64,000 nucleotides of DNA from IGN2 sp964639955 (GTDB taxonomy: Bacteria > Bacteroidota > Ignavibacteria > Ignavibacteriales > Ignavibacteriaceae), in NCBI GenBank assembly GCA_964639955.1, contig CAZXGJ010000003.1:61583-125582 (forward strand), in the 5' to 3' direction. Positions 1 through 8,735 of this stretch are shown here, piece by piece. The notes under the pieces are model-generated. The model made no database searches. It saw only the letters and a program-made list of their open reading frames with translations, and was not told the origin of the DNA. The position numbers and the translations under genes were made by a program. The stretch's first letter is position 1. Each line of letters starts with the position of its first letter.

Positions 1-1465
1 TATCTCCGAGATGGTCTTCATTGCCTAAAATATCGGAGAGGATTGCATAGTTATCTTTTTCCTTAACCAGCCCCATTGCAATTCCTGAAACAGGTCGCCT
101 AACAGGAATTCCGGCATCCATAAGTGCAAGTGAACCTGCACAAACCGTAGCCATAGAAGAAGAACCATTGGATTCAAGAATATCGGAAATAACCCGAACA
201 GTGTAAGGAAAAACTTCTTCGCCCGGGAATACCATTTTAAGTGCCCGTTCGGCAAGGTTTCCGTGGCCTACTTCTCTTCTGCCAACTCCGGTCATTCTGC
301 CAACTTCACCCACGCTGAATGGGGGAAAATTATAATGAAGCATAAAGCGCTTTGTGTATTCTTCTCTTAATCCGTCAACAATCTGCTCGTCGTTTTTTGT
401 GCCAAGAGTAACTGTCGTTAAGCTCTGCGTTTCGCCGCGTGTAAAAAGAGCTGAGCCATGTGTCCTCGGTAAAAGACCAAGCTCAATGCTTATGGGTCTT
501 ATTTGAGTTGTATTTCTGCCATCCAGTCTAATGCCTTCATTCAGAATGCGTTCACGCATTAATTCCTTTTCAAGTTCATTAAGAATTCCGGCAATAAGTT
601 TTTCCTGTTCCGGATATTTTTCAGCAAGCGCTGTTACAACCTCTTCTTTTAGTTCGCTGTTTTTTGCCGATCTTTCTTCTTTTGAAAGAATGGAATAAAC
701 TATTGCTCTGGATTTTTTAGCAGCCAATTCCAGTACATCTTTCTTAAGTTCCCCATTAACTTCTTCATTTATTACATTCCATTTTTTCTTCCCGGCTAAT
801 TCCCTAAGCTCCAGCTGAATATTTACAAGTTTTGTTATCTCTGACTGCGCAAATTTCAAAGCATTAAGCAAATCCTCCTCGCTGATTTCCTTTGCTTCAC
901 CCTCTACCATCATTACAGAATCTTCGGTGCCGGCAACAACGAGCTCGAGATCGCTTTGATCAATTTCTGAATGTGAAGGATTAACAATAAACTTTCCGTC
1001 AACTCTTCCAACACGAACTTCTGCCATCGGGCCATTAAATGGAATATCGGAAACAGTTAAAGCTGCAGATGCTCCTACAGCAGCCAGTACATCGGCATCG
1101 TTTTCGCCGTCGAATGAAAGAACAAAAGCAATCACCTGGGTTTCGTTCATAAAATTATCGGGGAAGAGCGGACGGATTGGCCTGTCAATTAATCTTGAGC
1201 TAAGAATTTCCTTTTCGGTTGGTCTTCCTTCGCGTTTGATAAAGCCGCCGGGTATTTTACCTGCAGCCGAAGTTTTTTCCCTGTATTCAACCTGAAGCGG
1301 GAAAAAATCCTGGCCTTCAACAACTTCATTTGAAGCAACCGCAGTTACGAGAACCATAGTATCGCCATATCTTACCATAACTGCACCATTAGCCTGCCGG
1401 GCATACTTCCCTGTTTCGATGGAAAAGGTTTTACCGCCTATTTCAACTTCTTTTTTAAATATCAT
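1..1465 (-). CDS. pnp: Polyribonucleotide nucleotidyltransferase (PNPase), 3' part missing
   Basis: Phosphorolytic 3'-5' exoribonuclease of RNA turnover. The 488 codons present start at an ATG at 1465 behind an AGGAAA ribosome-binding site and begin MIFKKEVEIGGKTFSIETG. They contain the RNase PH signature EGRPTEKEILSSRLIDRP and reach the second RNase PH domain, ending in the conserved stretch ILGNEDHLGD. The reading frame is open to the window edge, so the C-terminal KH and S1 RNA-binding domains (about 200 residues in the family) lie outside. It starts 10 bases after rpsO, the usual rpsO-pnp pairing, and is the last gene visible in the rimP-nusA-infB operon. Confidence 0.97.
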   Translation of the reverse strand, partial: MIFKKEVEIGGKTFSIETGKYARQANGAVMVRYGDTMVLVTAVASNEVVEGQDFFPLQVEYREKTSAAGKIPGGFIKREGRPTEKEILSSRLIDRPIRPLFPDNFMNETQVIAFVLSFDGENDADVLAAVGASAALTVSDIPFNGPMAEVRVGRVDGKFIVNPSHSEIDQSDLELVVAGTEDSVMMVEGEAKEISEEDLLNALKFAQSEITKLVNIQLELRELAGKKKWNVINEEVNGELKKDVLELAAKKSRAIVYSILSKEERSAKNSELKEEVVTALAEKYPEQEKLIAGILNELEKELMRERILNEGIRLDGRNTTQIRPISIELGLLPRTHGSALFTRGETQSLTTVTLGTKNDEQIVDGLREEYTKRFMLHYNFPPFSVGEVGRMTGVGRREVGHGNLAERALKMVFPGEEVFPYTVRVISDILESNGSSSMATVCAGSLALMDAGIPVRRPVSGIAMGLVKEKDNYAILSDILGNEDHLGD

Positions 1466-1475
1466 TTCGTTTCCT

Positions 1476-1739
1476 TTACTTTCTGATGTTCAATTCTTTA
1501 ATAATAGTTCTGTACCTCTCAATATCTTTTTTAGCAAGATAATCGAGAAGCCTCCTTCTTTTACCTACCATCATCATCAAGCCTCTTCTCGAGTGATGGT
1601 CCTTTTTGTGCCTGTCAAAGTGCTCAGTCAGGTCATTAATCCTTTGTGTCAGCAGTGCAATCTGCACTTCGGCTCTTCCTGAATCTTTTTCGTTTTGACC
1701 GAATTTTTTCATTAACTCAATTTTTTGTTCTTTTGTCAT
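1476..1739 (-). CDS. rpsO: 30S ribosomal protein S15
   Basis: Primary 16S rRNA-binding protein of the small subunit. The 87 residues match the family's usual length of 87-90. The diagnostic segments are GSAEVQIA-like GRAEVQIALLTQRINDLTEH and the basic helix HSRRGLMMMVGKRRRLLDYL, which contacts the rRNA three-way junction. It sits between ribF and pnp in the same direction. In many bacteria S15 represses its own translation through the rpsO leader; the 51-base gap to ribF could hold such a site, but I see no clear structure there. Confidence 0.98.
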   Translation of the reverse strand: MTKEQKIELMKKFGQNEKDSGRAEVQIALLTQRINDLTEHFDRHKKDHHSRRGLMMMVGKRRRLLDYLAKKDIERYRTIIKELNIRK

Positions 1740-1790
1740 AAGACTTTACCTCTGTTTAAATATAAAATATAATCCCAGAATGAACCGGGA

Positions 1791-2729
1791 TCAATTAGTT
1801 AGATTCTGTATTATTTTTAATCCTGCCTGCTTGTCTTTATCCATTTGCTTTATAAGCTCTTCAGCAGAATTGAATTTCTCTTCACCTCTGAGTAGCTCTA
1901 TTACATTAACATTCAGCAGTTTACCATAAATATCTTCGTTAAAATTAAATATGTATACCTCGGGAATTATCTCTCCTGCTGAGGTAAAGGTAGGTTTGCT
2001 GCCAATGGAAAGCAAACCGAATAAATTCTTATTATCCAGGCTGCATTCAATCAAATAAACTCCTACTGACGGCAACAATTTATCGTTGTCTTCAATTTTT
2101 AGATTGGCGGTCGGATATCCCAGCTTTCTTCCTCTGCCATCACCTTTAACAACACGGCCGGAAAACGAGTAGTACCTTCCAAGCATTTTATTTGCCTTTA
2201 AGATATCGCCGGCTGCCAGAGCATTTCTGATTTTAGTGCTGCTTACCGTCTCACCGCCAATTTTATACCCATCAACAGGAGTAACTTTAAAATCGTATTT
2301 TTCACCGAGGCTTCCAAGCAAAGAAATGTCGCCGCCCCTTCCTTTACCAAAGTGATGATCGTAACCAATAACGATCTCTTTAACGCCAATACCCTCAACA
2401 AGGTATTTGGTTACAAAATATTCGGGGGACTGTTCTGAAAATTCCTTTGTAAAATTTATCACAAACAGATTATCAATTCCAAGATTCTGTAAAATTTCTA
2501 TTTTTTCATCTAGTGTGCTCAAAATTCGTATGTTGTTGTTAACAGATACCACTTTTCTCGGATGCGGATTAAAAGTTATTAAGAAATTCCTGCCTTTATA
2601 ATAAATAGTTTTTTCAACCACATTGCGGATAATCTGTTTATGCCCCAGATGAAAACCATCGAATGTTCCCAAAGTTATAACCGTATTTTTATCATATTTT
2701 ACTTCAGAAATATTTCTGATTATAACCAT
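1791..2729 (-). CDS. ribF: Bifunctional riboflavin kinase / FAD synthetase
   Basis: Converts riboflavin to FMN and then FAD in the cytoplasm. The N-terminal FAD synthetase (nucleotidyltransferase) domain carries LGTFDGFHLGHKQII near residues 20-34, holding the HxGH-type nucleotide site. The C-terminal riboflavin kinase domain starts at about residue 190 with GRVVKGDGRGRKLGYPTANL, where the PTAN motif binds ATP and magnesium. The length of 312 residues is normal for the fused bacterial enzyme. It lies downstream of truB after an 84-base AT-rich gap, a common neighbour in this operon. Confidence 0.96.
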   Translation of the reverse strand: MVIIRNISEVKYDKNTVITLGTFDGFHLGHKQIIRNVVEKTIYYKGRNFLITFNPHPRKVVSVNNNIRILSTLDEKIEILQNLGIDNLFVINFTKEFSEQSPEYFVTKYLVEGIGVKEIVIGYDHHFGKGRGGDISLLGSLGEKYDFKVTPVDGYKIGGETVSSTKIRNALAAGDILKANKMLGRYYSFSGRVVKGDGRGRKLGYPTANLKIEDNDKLLPSVGVYLIECSLDNKNLFGLLSIGSKPTFTSAGEIIPEVYIFNFNEDIYGKLLNVNVIELLRGEEKFNSAEELIKQMDKDKQAGLKIIQNLTN

Positions 2730-2813
2730 AAATATCTGTTTGCTTACTGTAAAGTTTTAAAATTGTATTTTTTATATATTAAAAAAGATTTTGGGTAACA
2801 AATTATTTATTCT

Positions 2814-3533
2814 TCAATGCGCCACTGCTGTAACCATACTTCCCGAAATAACCATTAAAAAATCATTGAGAGGAAAAGCGTCATTAACATCATACTCTCC
2901 TATCTTTAATCTTCTAAGACAGCTAAGCACAGCACCGCAGCCCAGCCTTCTCCCAAAATCATTTGCTATCACCCTGATATATGTACCCTTGGAGCAGGTT
3001 ATCTTAAAAAATATTTCAGGAAGAATGATGTTTGTAATTTCAAAACTTTCTATGAATACTTTCCGGGGCAGTCTATCAACTTCAACACCTCTTCGGGCAA
3101 GCTTATAAAGTCTCTTCCCATTTATTTTAGCTGCAGAGTGCATTGGCGGAAGCTGGGATATTTCACCTAAAAATTCATCTCTAACTGAATAAATAGCATC
3201 TTCGTTCAGGCCCGGAGGAATTGGGTGCTTCGTACATTTTGTTTCAGTATCCATTGAATCGGAGCTTTGTCCCAGTAAGAATGTACCTGAATAAGTTTTA
3301 TTCATATTTTGAAATTGACTAAGAACCTTAGTCTTTGTTCCTGTGGCAACAATGAGTAAACCGGTAGCCAAAGGATCAAGGGTTCCTGCATGACCAGTCT
3401 TCTTAACTTTCAGCGCACCCCTTATCCTGCTAACCACATCAAAGGATGTACAGCCCGAAGGTTTATCTATGAGCATTATCTCTCCGCTGAAAAAATCCAC
3501 GTTTGAAAAATCATTTGTCTTGTTTGTTATCAT
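2814..3533 (-). CDS. truB: tRNA pseudouridine(55) synthase
   Basis: Makes pseudouridine 55 in the T-loop of tRNAs. The signature GHAGTLDPLATGLL contains the catalytic Asp, and SGEIMLIDKPSGCTSFDVV is the usual N-terminus. I chose the ATG at 3533, which gives 239 residues. The longer open frame to 3620 only adds residues encoded inside rbfA that have no counterpart in the family. With this start the gene overlaps rbfA by 23 bases, which suggests coupled translation. It is shorter than E. coli TruB (314), lacking most of the C-terminal PUA-like extension. Confidence 0.93.
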   Translation of the reverse strand: MITNKTNDFSNVDFFSGEIMLIDKPSGCTSFDVVSRIRGALKVKKTGHAGTLDPLATGLLIVATGTKTKVLSQFQNMNKTYSGTFLLGQSSDSMDTETKCTKHPIPPGLNEDAIYSVRDEFLGEISQLPPMHSAAKINGKRLYKLARRGVEVDRLPRKVFIESFEITNIILPEIFFKITCSKGTYIRVIANDFGRRLGCGAVLSCLRRLKIGEYDVNDAFPLNDFLMVISGSMVTAVAH

Positions 3534-3873
3534 TCTGTTTATGAATTTCTTTAAACAATCCTTCGATCTTTTCAACATAGTCGAGTGTATCATCAATGTA
3601 AAATTTAAGTTCCGGAACAAATTTAATGCGTATGCGATGCGCTAATTCTGTTCTTATCTGCCCGTTACGATAATTAAGCTTATCTAAAACCAGATCTCTA
3701 TTTACCTTTTCAAGGACGGAGAGATAAATTTTAGCAATCTTAAGGTCGGGGCTTACCTTTACATCAGTTACCGTAATAAAACCCAGCCCGATATCCTGAA
3801 ACTTATGTAAAAGAATGTGGCTAATTTCTTCTTTAATCAATTTTTCAACTTTATCTACTCTATGAGAAGCCAT
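3511..3873 (-). CDS. rbfA: 30S ribosome-binding factor A
   Basis: Cold-shock-associated factor that helps mature the 5' end of 16S rRNA and the 30S subunit. The 120 residues fit the family. The N-terminus HRVDKVEKLIKEEISHIL and the segment GFITVTDVKVSPDLKIAKIYLSV are typical of its KH-like fold. It lies between infB and truB, the standard bacterial order, and its 3' end overlaps the truB start. Confidence 0.95.
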   Translation of the reverse strand: MASHRVDKVEKLIKEEISHILLHKFQDIGLGFITVTDVKVSPDLKIAKIYLSVLEKVNRDLVLDKLNYRNGQIRTELAHRIRIKFVPELKFYIDDTLDYVEKIEGLFKEIHKQNDNKQDK

Positions 3874-3915
3874 GGCCAGAATTTTTCAGATATTTTGTGT
3901 GGCAAAAAATTAATT

Positions 3916-6486
3916 TTAAGAGAGGCTCTTTTTAGTTTCTACAATTTTGTAAGATTCAAGTACATCACCAACTTTTATATCATTATAGTTAGCAATGTTT
4001 AATCCGCACTCATAACCCGCATCCACTTCCCTTACATCATCTTTAAACCTGCGTAAACTGCCGATATCGCCGTCGAAGACTACTATGCCTTCTCTAATCA
4101 GACGGATTTTATTATTTCTTGATATTTTGCCTTCCAAAACATAGCAGCCGGCCACTGTGCCGAATTTAGGCACTTTAAATATATCTCTTATTTCCAGGGT
4201 TGCCGTAACTTCTTCTGAAATAACCGGAGAAAGAAGTCCTTCCAGGGCAGACTTAACCTCGTTAATGGCATTGTAAATAACACTGTAAAGCCTGATATCT
4301 ACCGCCCGTTTTTCAGCAAGCTTTCTTGCATTAAGATTAGGTCTTACATGGAAGCCGATTATTATAGCGTTGGATGCATCTGCCAACAAAACATCGCTTT
4401 CAGAAATTCCGCCTACGCCTTTATGAATTACTTTTACCACAACTTCCTGTGTTGATAACTTCATTAATGAATCTGCAAGTGCTTCTACAGAACCATCAAC
4501 ATCACCCTTGACAATTAAAGGTAGTTCCTTAACTCCCCCGATACTGATTTGCCGGGCGATATCATCAAGTGTTAAATGATAAACCTGCTTCTGATCCTGT
4601 TCCCTTTTTAACTGTTGTCTTTTCAGCCCAATCTCTCTAGCATCTCTTTCAGATTCAACCACAATAAATGTGTCGCCTGCCTGCGGGGGACCTTCAAAAC
4701 CTAATACCTGAACCGGAGTGGACGGAGTTGCTTTTGAAACTTTATTGCCGCGTTCATCAAACATGGCCCTAACTCTTCCCTGGTAAACACCGGCAACAAA
4801 TGGATCACCTATTTTCAGGGTTCCTTTCTGAACGAGAATTGTACCGGTAATTCCACGGCCTTTATCAAGCTCAGACTCAACCACTGCTCCCCGTGCAGTT
4901 CTGTTCGGGTTTGCTTTGAGATCAAGCATCTCGGCTTCAAGCAGAATTTTTTCAAGAAGCTGTTCAACGTTAGTACCTTGCTTGGCAGAAATCTCAACGC
5001 ACTGATGTTTACCACCCCATTCCTCAACAAGTATATTCCTGTCAGCAAGCTGTTGTTTAATTTTATCTGTATTTGCGCCCGGCTTATCAATTTTATTAAT
5101 TGCAACAATGATGGGAACATTGGCTGCCTGGGCATGATTTATTGCTTCCACAGTTTGCGGCATAACTGCATCGTCGGCTGCAATAACAAGAATAACTATA
5201 TCGGTAAGCTGCGCACCGCGTGCTCTCATTGCAGTAAATGCTTCATGACCGGGAGTATCTAAGAATGTAATCGAGTGGTATTCGTCAAGTTCAACTTTGT
5301 ACGCACCAATGTGCTGGGTAATGCCGCCGGCTTCACCAGCAACTACATTTGTTCTTCGAATGTAATCTAACAGCGAAGTTTTTCCATGATCGACGTGCCC
5401 CATAATAGTTACTACGGGTGGTCTCTGCAGCAGTGAATCTTCAGAATCCTGAACGTCTTCTAGAGCATCGGAGGTATACTCCTCCTGCATTTCAATATCA
5501 AAACCAAATTCGTCGGCAACGAGGGTAATAGTTTCAAATTCCAGCCGCTGATTAATGGAAACCATTAGACCTAATTCTATGCATTTTGATATTACCTCCG
5601 TAACAGAAACTTTCATCAGGTTGGCAAGCTCATTAACAGAAATAAACTCATTTACTTTAATCTTTTTACTTTCAAGAACTTTCTTCTCCAGCCGTTTCTC
5701 TTCTTCGGCCTCACGTTCTCTTCTTTTCTTTTTTCTAAGTGTAGCTCTGCCAGAAACTGAAGAATCGTCCATGCTAAGAAGGGTTTTACGAATGGCTGCT
5801 TTAACTTCCTGTTCATCAACTTCAAACCGTCTTATACGCTTTTTCTTTACAACAGGTTCTTGTTCCTCTTTCCCGGCCTCGGTCTTTTTACGTTTCATCC
5901 TGGGTTTTCTTCTCTTGCGGGTAACTTCATCCTTCTCAGCCTCAGACTCTTCTTTCTTTTCGGCAATTGGAAGTTCAGAATCTTTATCAAGATCCATTTT
6001 ACCAATTACTTTCAATCCTTTAACCTTAGGAAGCTTTATCTTGCCAGGGAATTCGTCCTGTTCTTTCTCGATTTGGTCTGCAGTCTGAGCAATTTCAGTT
6101 TTTATCTTCTCAGTTTCGGAAGTTTCTTCCTTTTTAGTTACCACTTCTTCTGCAAGCTTACCGGCAATTTTTGCTTCAAATTTATCTTCAGGTTTAATTG
6201 TTTCTTCAACTTCAGCTTCTTTAAGTTCTTCGCGGGCATCCTCAACTACTTTTTCGGCACGTTTTTTATGAAACTCGGCTATCTTCTTGTAATGCTTCTC
6301 TGCTTTCTCAATGTCTTTCTTGTAATGGGAGTTAATGGCTTCCACCATGTTATCATCAAGAATTGACATATGGTCTTTTACTTTAAATCCTTTGTGTTTA
6401 AGAAATTCCACCAGGCTTTCGGCAGCGAGGTTGTATTCGGTTGCGAGTTTATAAATTCTTATTTTTTTAGCCTTAGTTTCAGCCAT
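3916..6486 (-). CDS. infB: Translation initiation factor IF-2
   Basis: GTPase that places fMet-tRNA on the 30S subunit and promotes subunit joining. At 856 residues it has the long bacterial architecture. Residues about 1-55 form a first IF2_N module, residues 60-280 a highly charged linker rich in Lys and Glu, and residues near 285-340 a second IF2_N-like module. The GTPase domain starts near residue 355 with GHVDHGKTSLLD, DTPGHEAF and NKIDKPGAN, and domains II-IV run to the C-terminus. Opposite-strand frames across the charged linker are composition artefacts. It follows nusA by 15 bases. Confidence 0.98.
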   Translation of the reverse strand: MAETKAKKIRIYKLATEYNLAAESLVEFLKHKGFKVKDHMSILDDNMVEAINSHYKKDIEKAEKHYKKIAEFHKKRAEKVVEDAREELKEAEVEETIKPEDKFEAKIAGKLAEEVVTKKEETSETEKIKTEIAQTADQIEKEQDEFPGKIKLPKVKGLKVIGKMDLDKDSELPIAEKKEESEAEKDEVTRKRRKPRMKRKKTEAGKEEQEPVVKKKRIRRFEVDEQEVKAAIRKTLLSMDDSSVSGRATLRKKKRREREAEEEKRLEKKVLESKKIKVNEFISVNELANLMKVSVTEVISKCIELGLMVSINQRLEFETITLVADEFGFDIEMQEEYTSDALEDVQDSEDSLLQRPPVVTIMGHVDHGKTSLLDYIRRTNVVAGEAGGITQHIGAYKVELDEYHSITFLDTPGHEAFTAMRARGAQLTDIVILVIAADDAVMPQTVEAINHAQAANVPIIVAINKIDKPGANTDKIKQQLADRNILVEEWGGKHQCVEISAKQGTNVEQLLEKILLEAEMLDLKANPNRTARGAVVESELDKGRGITGTILVQKGTLKIGDPFVAGVYQGRVRAMFDERGNKVSKATPSTPVQVLGFEGPPQAGDTFIVVESERDAREIGLKRQQLKREQDQKQVYHLTLDDIARQISIGGVKELPLIVKGDVDGSVEALADSLMKLSTQEVVVKVIHKGVGGISESDVLLADASNAIIIGFHVRPNLNARKLAEKRAVDIRLYSVIYNAINEVKSALEGLLSPVISEEVTATLEIRDIFKVPKFGTVAGCYVLEGKISRNNKIRLIREGIVVFDGDIGSLRRFKDDVREVDAGYECGLNIANYNDIKVGDVLESYKIVETKKSLS

Positions 6487-6501
6487 AGAGTTATACCGGA
6501 T

Positions 6502-7755
6502 TTATTCTTCCTCTTCTTCTTCAAATTGAGATTTAATTATTTCTACTATTCTGTTAACTTTTTCTTTGTCAAAGCCTTCAATTTCAGCAAGCTTTTCCGG
6601 TCCGGCAGTTAATACTTCGAGTGCGGTATCGTACCGGTGATTTATCAGAGTCCGGTAAACATCCTCGCCAAGCTCCTCCTTTAAATCAATTAATTCAATG
6701 TCTTCTTCATATTCATCAAAGGGTTTTTCTTCTCTTAGAACGTCTATCTGGTAGCCGGTTATTTTCATTGCTAATCTAATATTTACTCCATTTCTTCCTA
6801 CGATCATTGATACCTGGTCAGAAGCTGCAGTTACTGTAGCTTTTTTCTCTTCCTCGTCAATTTCAATCTCCTTTAGTTTAGCGGGTGCAAGTGAACGCTG
6901 GATTAACAGCATTGGATCTTCAGTATAGTTAATAACATCTATGTTCTCATTATTCAACTCTCTTACTATTGCATGAATTCTAACTCCTTTCATTCCAACG
7001 CAGGCACCGACGGCATCAATACGAACGTCCTGCGATTCGACAGTTACTTTTGCCCTTTCACCAGGTTCGCGAGCAATAGATTTTATTTCAATAATACCAT
7101 CGTAAATTTCAGGAATTTCAATTTCAAACAGCCGCTTGAGAAACATATTATCTGAACGGCTAACTATTATCTGGGGTCCGCTGTTGGTTTTTCTCACTTC
7201 TTTGATAATTGCCCTGATTGTCTCACCTTTTTTATACTTCTCATATGGTATCTGCTCTTCACGTGGTAAAATCAATTCGTTTTTATTGTGGTTTATCAGG
7301 ATATCGCTTTTTCTTATCTGGTAGATATCACCAACAACAATCTCACCTACCAAATCCTTATATTCATTAAAAACAACCTCTTTCTCCATTTCCCTTATTT
7401 TCTGATTCAGGCTTTGCTTGGCAAGTATTATTAGTCTTCTGCCAAGGGATGCAAGGTTTATTTTTTCCACGTAGTCTTCGCCTACTTCAAGATCATCTTC
7501 ATTTCCTTTACGGTTAACTTCTTCAAGACTAACCTGAGTGTTAGGATCGGTTACAACGTCTACTATTTCGCGTTCTAGATAAATTTCAATATCTCCTCTG
7601 TCCATATTTACAACAACATCATATCTTGCATCTTCTCCATATTTTTTTCTTACAAGCAATCCGAATATTTCTTCGAGAATACTCGCAAGAACATCTTTAT
7701 CAATGCCTTTCGTCTTTACCATATCGGCAAAAGAATCAACTATTTCCCGATTCAT
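6502..7755 (-). CDS. nusA: Transcription termination/antitermination factor NusA
   Basis: Binds RNA polymerase and nascent RNA and modulates pausing, termination and antitermination. The 417 residues show the N-terminal polymerase-binding domain, an S1 domain (about 130-200, including VGDIYQIRKSDILIN), and two KH domains (GACVGMKGVRIHAIVRELN and SMIVGRNGVNIRLAMKITG). A short helix-hairpin-helix end (TLINHRYDTALEVLTAGPEK) is followed by a run of Glu. One acidic-repeat-like module is present, fewer than the two in E. coli. It begins 6 bases after rimP. NusA is known to regulate its own operon by termination in some bacteria, which makes the leader hairpin upstream of rimP relevant. Confidence 0.97.
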   Translation of the reverse strand: MNREIVDSFADMVKTKGIDKDVLASILEEIFGLLVRKKYGEDARYDVVVNMDRGDIEIYLEREIVDVVTDPNTQVSLEEVNRKGNEDDLEVGEDYVEKINLASLGRRLIILAKQSLNQKIREMEKEVVFNEYKDLVGEIVVGDIYQIRKSDILINHNKNELILPREEQIPYEKYKKGETIRAIIKEVRKTNSGPQIIVSRSDNMFLKRLFEIEIPEIYDGIIEIKSIAREPGERAKVTVESQDVRIDAVGACVGMKGVRIHAIVRELNNENIDVINYTEDPMLLIQRSLAPAKLKEIEIDEEEKKATVTAASDQVSMIVGRNGVNIRLAMKITGYQIDVLREEKPFDEYEEDIELIDLKEELGEDVYRTLINHRYDTALEVLTAGPEKLAEIEGFDKEKVNRIVEIIKSQFEEEEEE

Positions 7756-7761
7756 TTAATT

Positions 7762-8220
7762 TTATCTCCTTTGGTTAAAACTTACTAAAACTTTGGCTTT
7801 TAATATGTCCTGGAATCTGATTTTTATTTCCGTATCTGAAAGAAAAGTTAAGATGTAATCTTCAATACCTGTCAGCCTGGCAATAATTTTTTTTACTTCA
7901 TCACCGGTTTTATACTCAACCTGGAATAAACGGTTCTGATGTTTCAGGTATTGTTCGATAAAAGTTAATGGTCTGTCAACACCCGGCGAGGAAACATCCA
8001 GCCTGTAAGAGCCGAAAAGATTTTGCTCATCAATAACTTTCTTCATTAAAGTGCTAACCGATTTGCATATCTCAGCACTGATGTCTCTCAAACCATCGAT
8101 AAAAACCTCTATTACGGGGTTAGATTTCGTCCCACGAATTGTGCATTCAATAAGAAGCAAACCTAAACCCTCTACCGTTTCGCGAGCGATTTTATTTACT
8201 TTTGCTATTTCTTGATTCAT
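7762..8220 (-). CDS. rimP: Ribosome maturation factor RimP
   Basis: Required for maturation of the 30S subunit. I start it at the ATG at 8220 (MNQEIAKVNKIARETVEGLG), giving 152 residues, the family size. The longer open frame to 8289 runs through the promoter and the leader hairpin and adds nothing conserved. Core motifs are FIDGLRDISAEICKSVSTLM and SSPGVDRPLTFIEQYLKHQN. First gene of the rimP-nusA-infB operon, with a terminator-like hairpin directly before its start codon. Confidence 0.94.
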   Translation of the reverse strand: MNQEIAKVNKIARETVEGLGLLLIECTIRGTKSNPVIEVFIDGLRDISAEICKSVSTLMKKVIDEQNLFGSYRLDVSSPGVDRPLTFIEQYLKHQNRLFQVEYKTGDEVKKIIARLTGIEDYILTFLSDTEIKIRFQDILKAKVLVSFNQRR

Positions 8221-8248
8221 ACAAACAAAAATCGCCCAAAAAGGGCGA
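8221..8248 (-). promoter_or_regulatory. Terminator-like hairpin abutting the rimP start codon
   Basis: On the minus strand the leader reads TCGCCC, loop TTTTT, GGGCGA, then TTTTTGTTTGT, directly followed by the rimP ATG. This is a 6-bp GC-rich stem plus a T-tract, the form of an intrinsic terminator. It could end transcription of the upstream LapA-like gene, act as an attenuator controlled by NusA, or block ribosome access. The structure is seen; the role is inferred. Confidence 0.6.
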
Positions 8249-8259
8249 AAAGTGACGCT

Positions 8260-8290
8260 CAAATATAAGCTTATCAAAGCAATTACCAAA
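8260..8290 (-). promoter_or_regulatory. Putative Bacteroidota-type promoter of the rimP-nusA-infB operon
   Basis: On the minus strand TTTG (8290-8287) is followed after exactly 19 bases by TATATTTG (8267-8260). This matches the Bacteroidota consensus TTTG-N19-21-TAnnTTTG at every defined position. Transcription would start near 8254, about 34 bases before the rimP ATG, so the hairpin at 8232-8248 would be almost the entire leader. Confidence 0.65.
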
Positions 8291-8305
8291 GCGGAATTTT
8301 TTCAG

Positions 8306-8575
8306 CTACTTAACAGAATTTTTATCGGCAGGCTTGTCTTTATCTTCTTTTTTTAATTGAATTCCGCTACTTTCTTTTCTTTTACTACTTTCATAGCGGC
8401 TGCAAAATATCAACCCGATGATCAGCCCTATAATAAATATAACTACTATCATTACGATCAGCGGGGCTGGTATTGACCAAAACAGGAATTTCAATTCAGT
8501 AATGATGGTATTTTGAACAGCTATAATAGCAAAAAGTAGAAACAGCAGTGATATGATAATAAGCTTAAGCCGCAT
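8306..8575 (-). CDS. LapA-domain (DUF1049-like) small inner-membrane protein
   Basis: 89 residues with two membrane helices (about 4-20 and 38-60) and a charged cytoplasmic tail of about 28 residues rich in Lys. The segment AVQNTIITELKFLFWSIPAPL between the helices fits the LapA family (NxxxxxxxFLFW pattern). In E. coli LapA works with LapB on lipopolysaccharide assembly; here there is no lapB partner, so the function is only suggested by family. It ends 85 bases upstream of rimP on the same strand and may be a separate unit. Confidence 0.75.
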   Translation of the reverse strand: MRLKLIIISLLFLLFAIIAVQNTIITELKFLFWSIPAPLIVMIVVIFIIGLIIGLIFCSRYESSKRKESSGIQLKKEDKDKPADKNSVK

Positions 8576-8658
8576 TGCAACCTCGGTAAATTTTATAGTT
8601 TAAATTAAGTAATAGTCCTCAAACATTAGTGATTTAGTTAGAACCAACATCAATAATT

Positions 8659-8688
8659 AAAAAGACGACTCAGTTGAATCGTCTTTTT
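8659..8688. terminator. Bidirectional intrinsic terminator
   Basis: Perfect 10-bp stem AAAAAGACGA / TCGTCTTTTT with a 10-base loop (8669-8678), so a T-tract follows the stem on both strands. It lies about 50 bases after the stop of the S8 protease (minus strand) and most likely terminates it. Confidence 0.85.
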
Positions 8689-8735
8689 GTAAAAATAATT
8701 TGTTGCGGAATATTTAATTCTCTATTTATTTGTCT

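Noticed and set aside
5555..6366. Long plus-strand open frames opposite infB
   Set aside because: They mirror the Lys/Glu-rich linker of IF-2; composition of the opposite strand explains them, with no start signal or known family.
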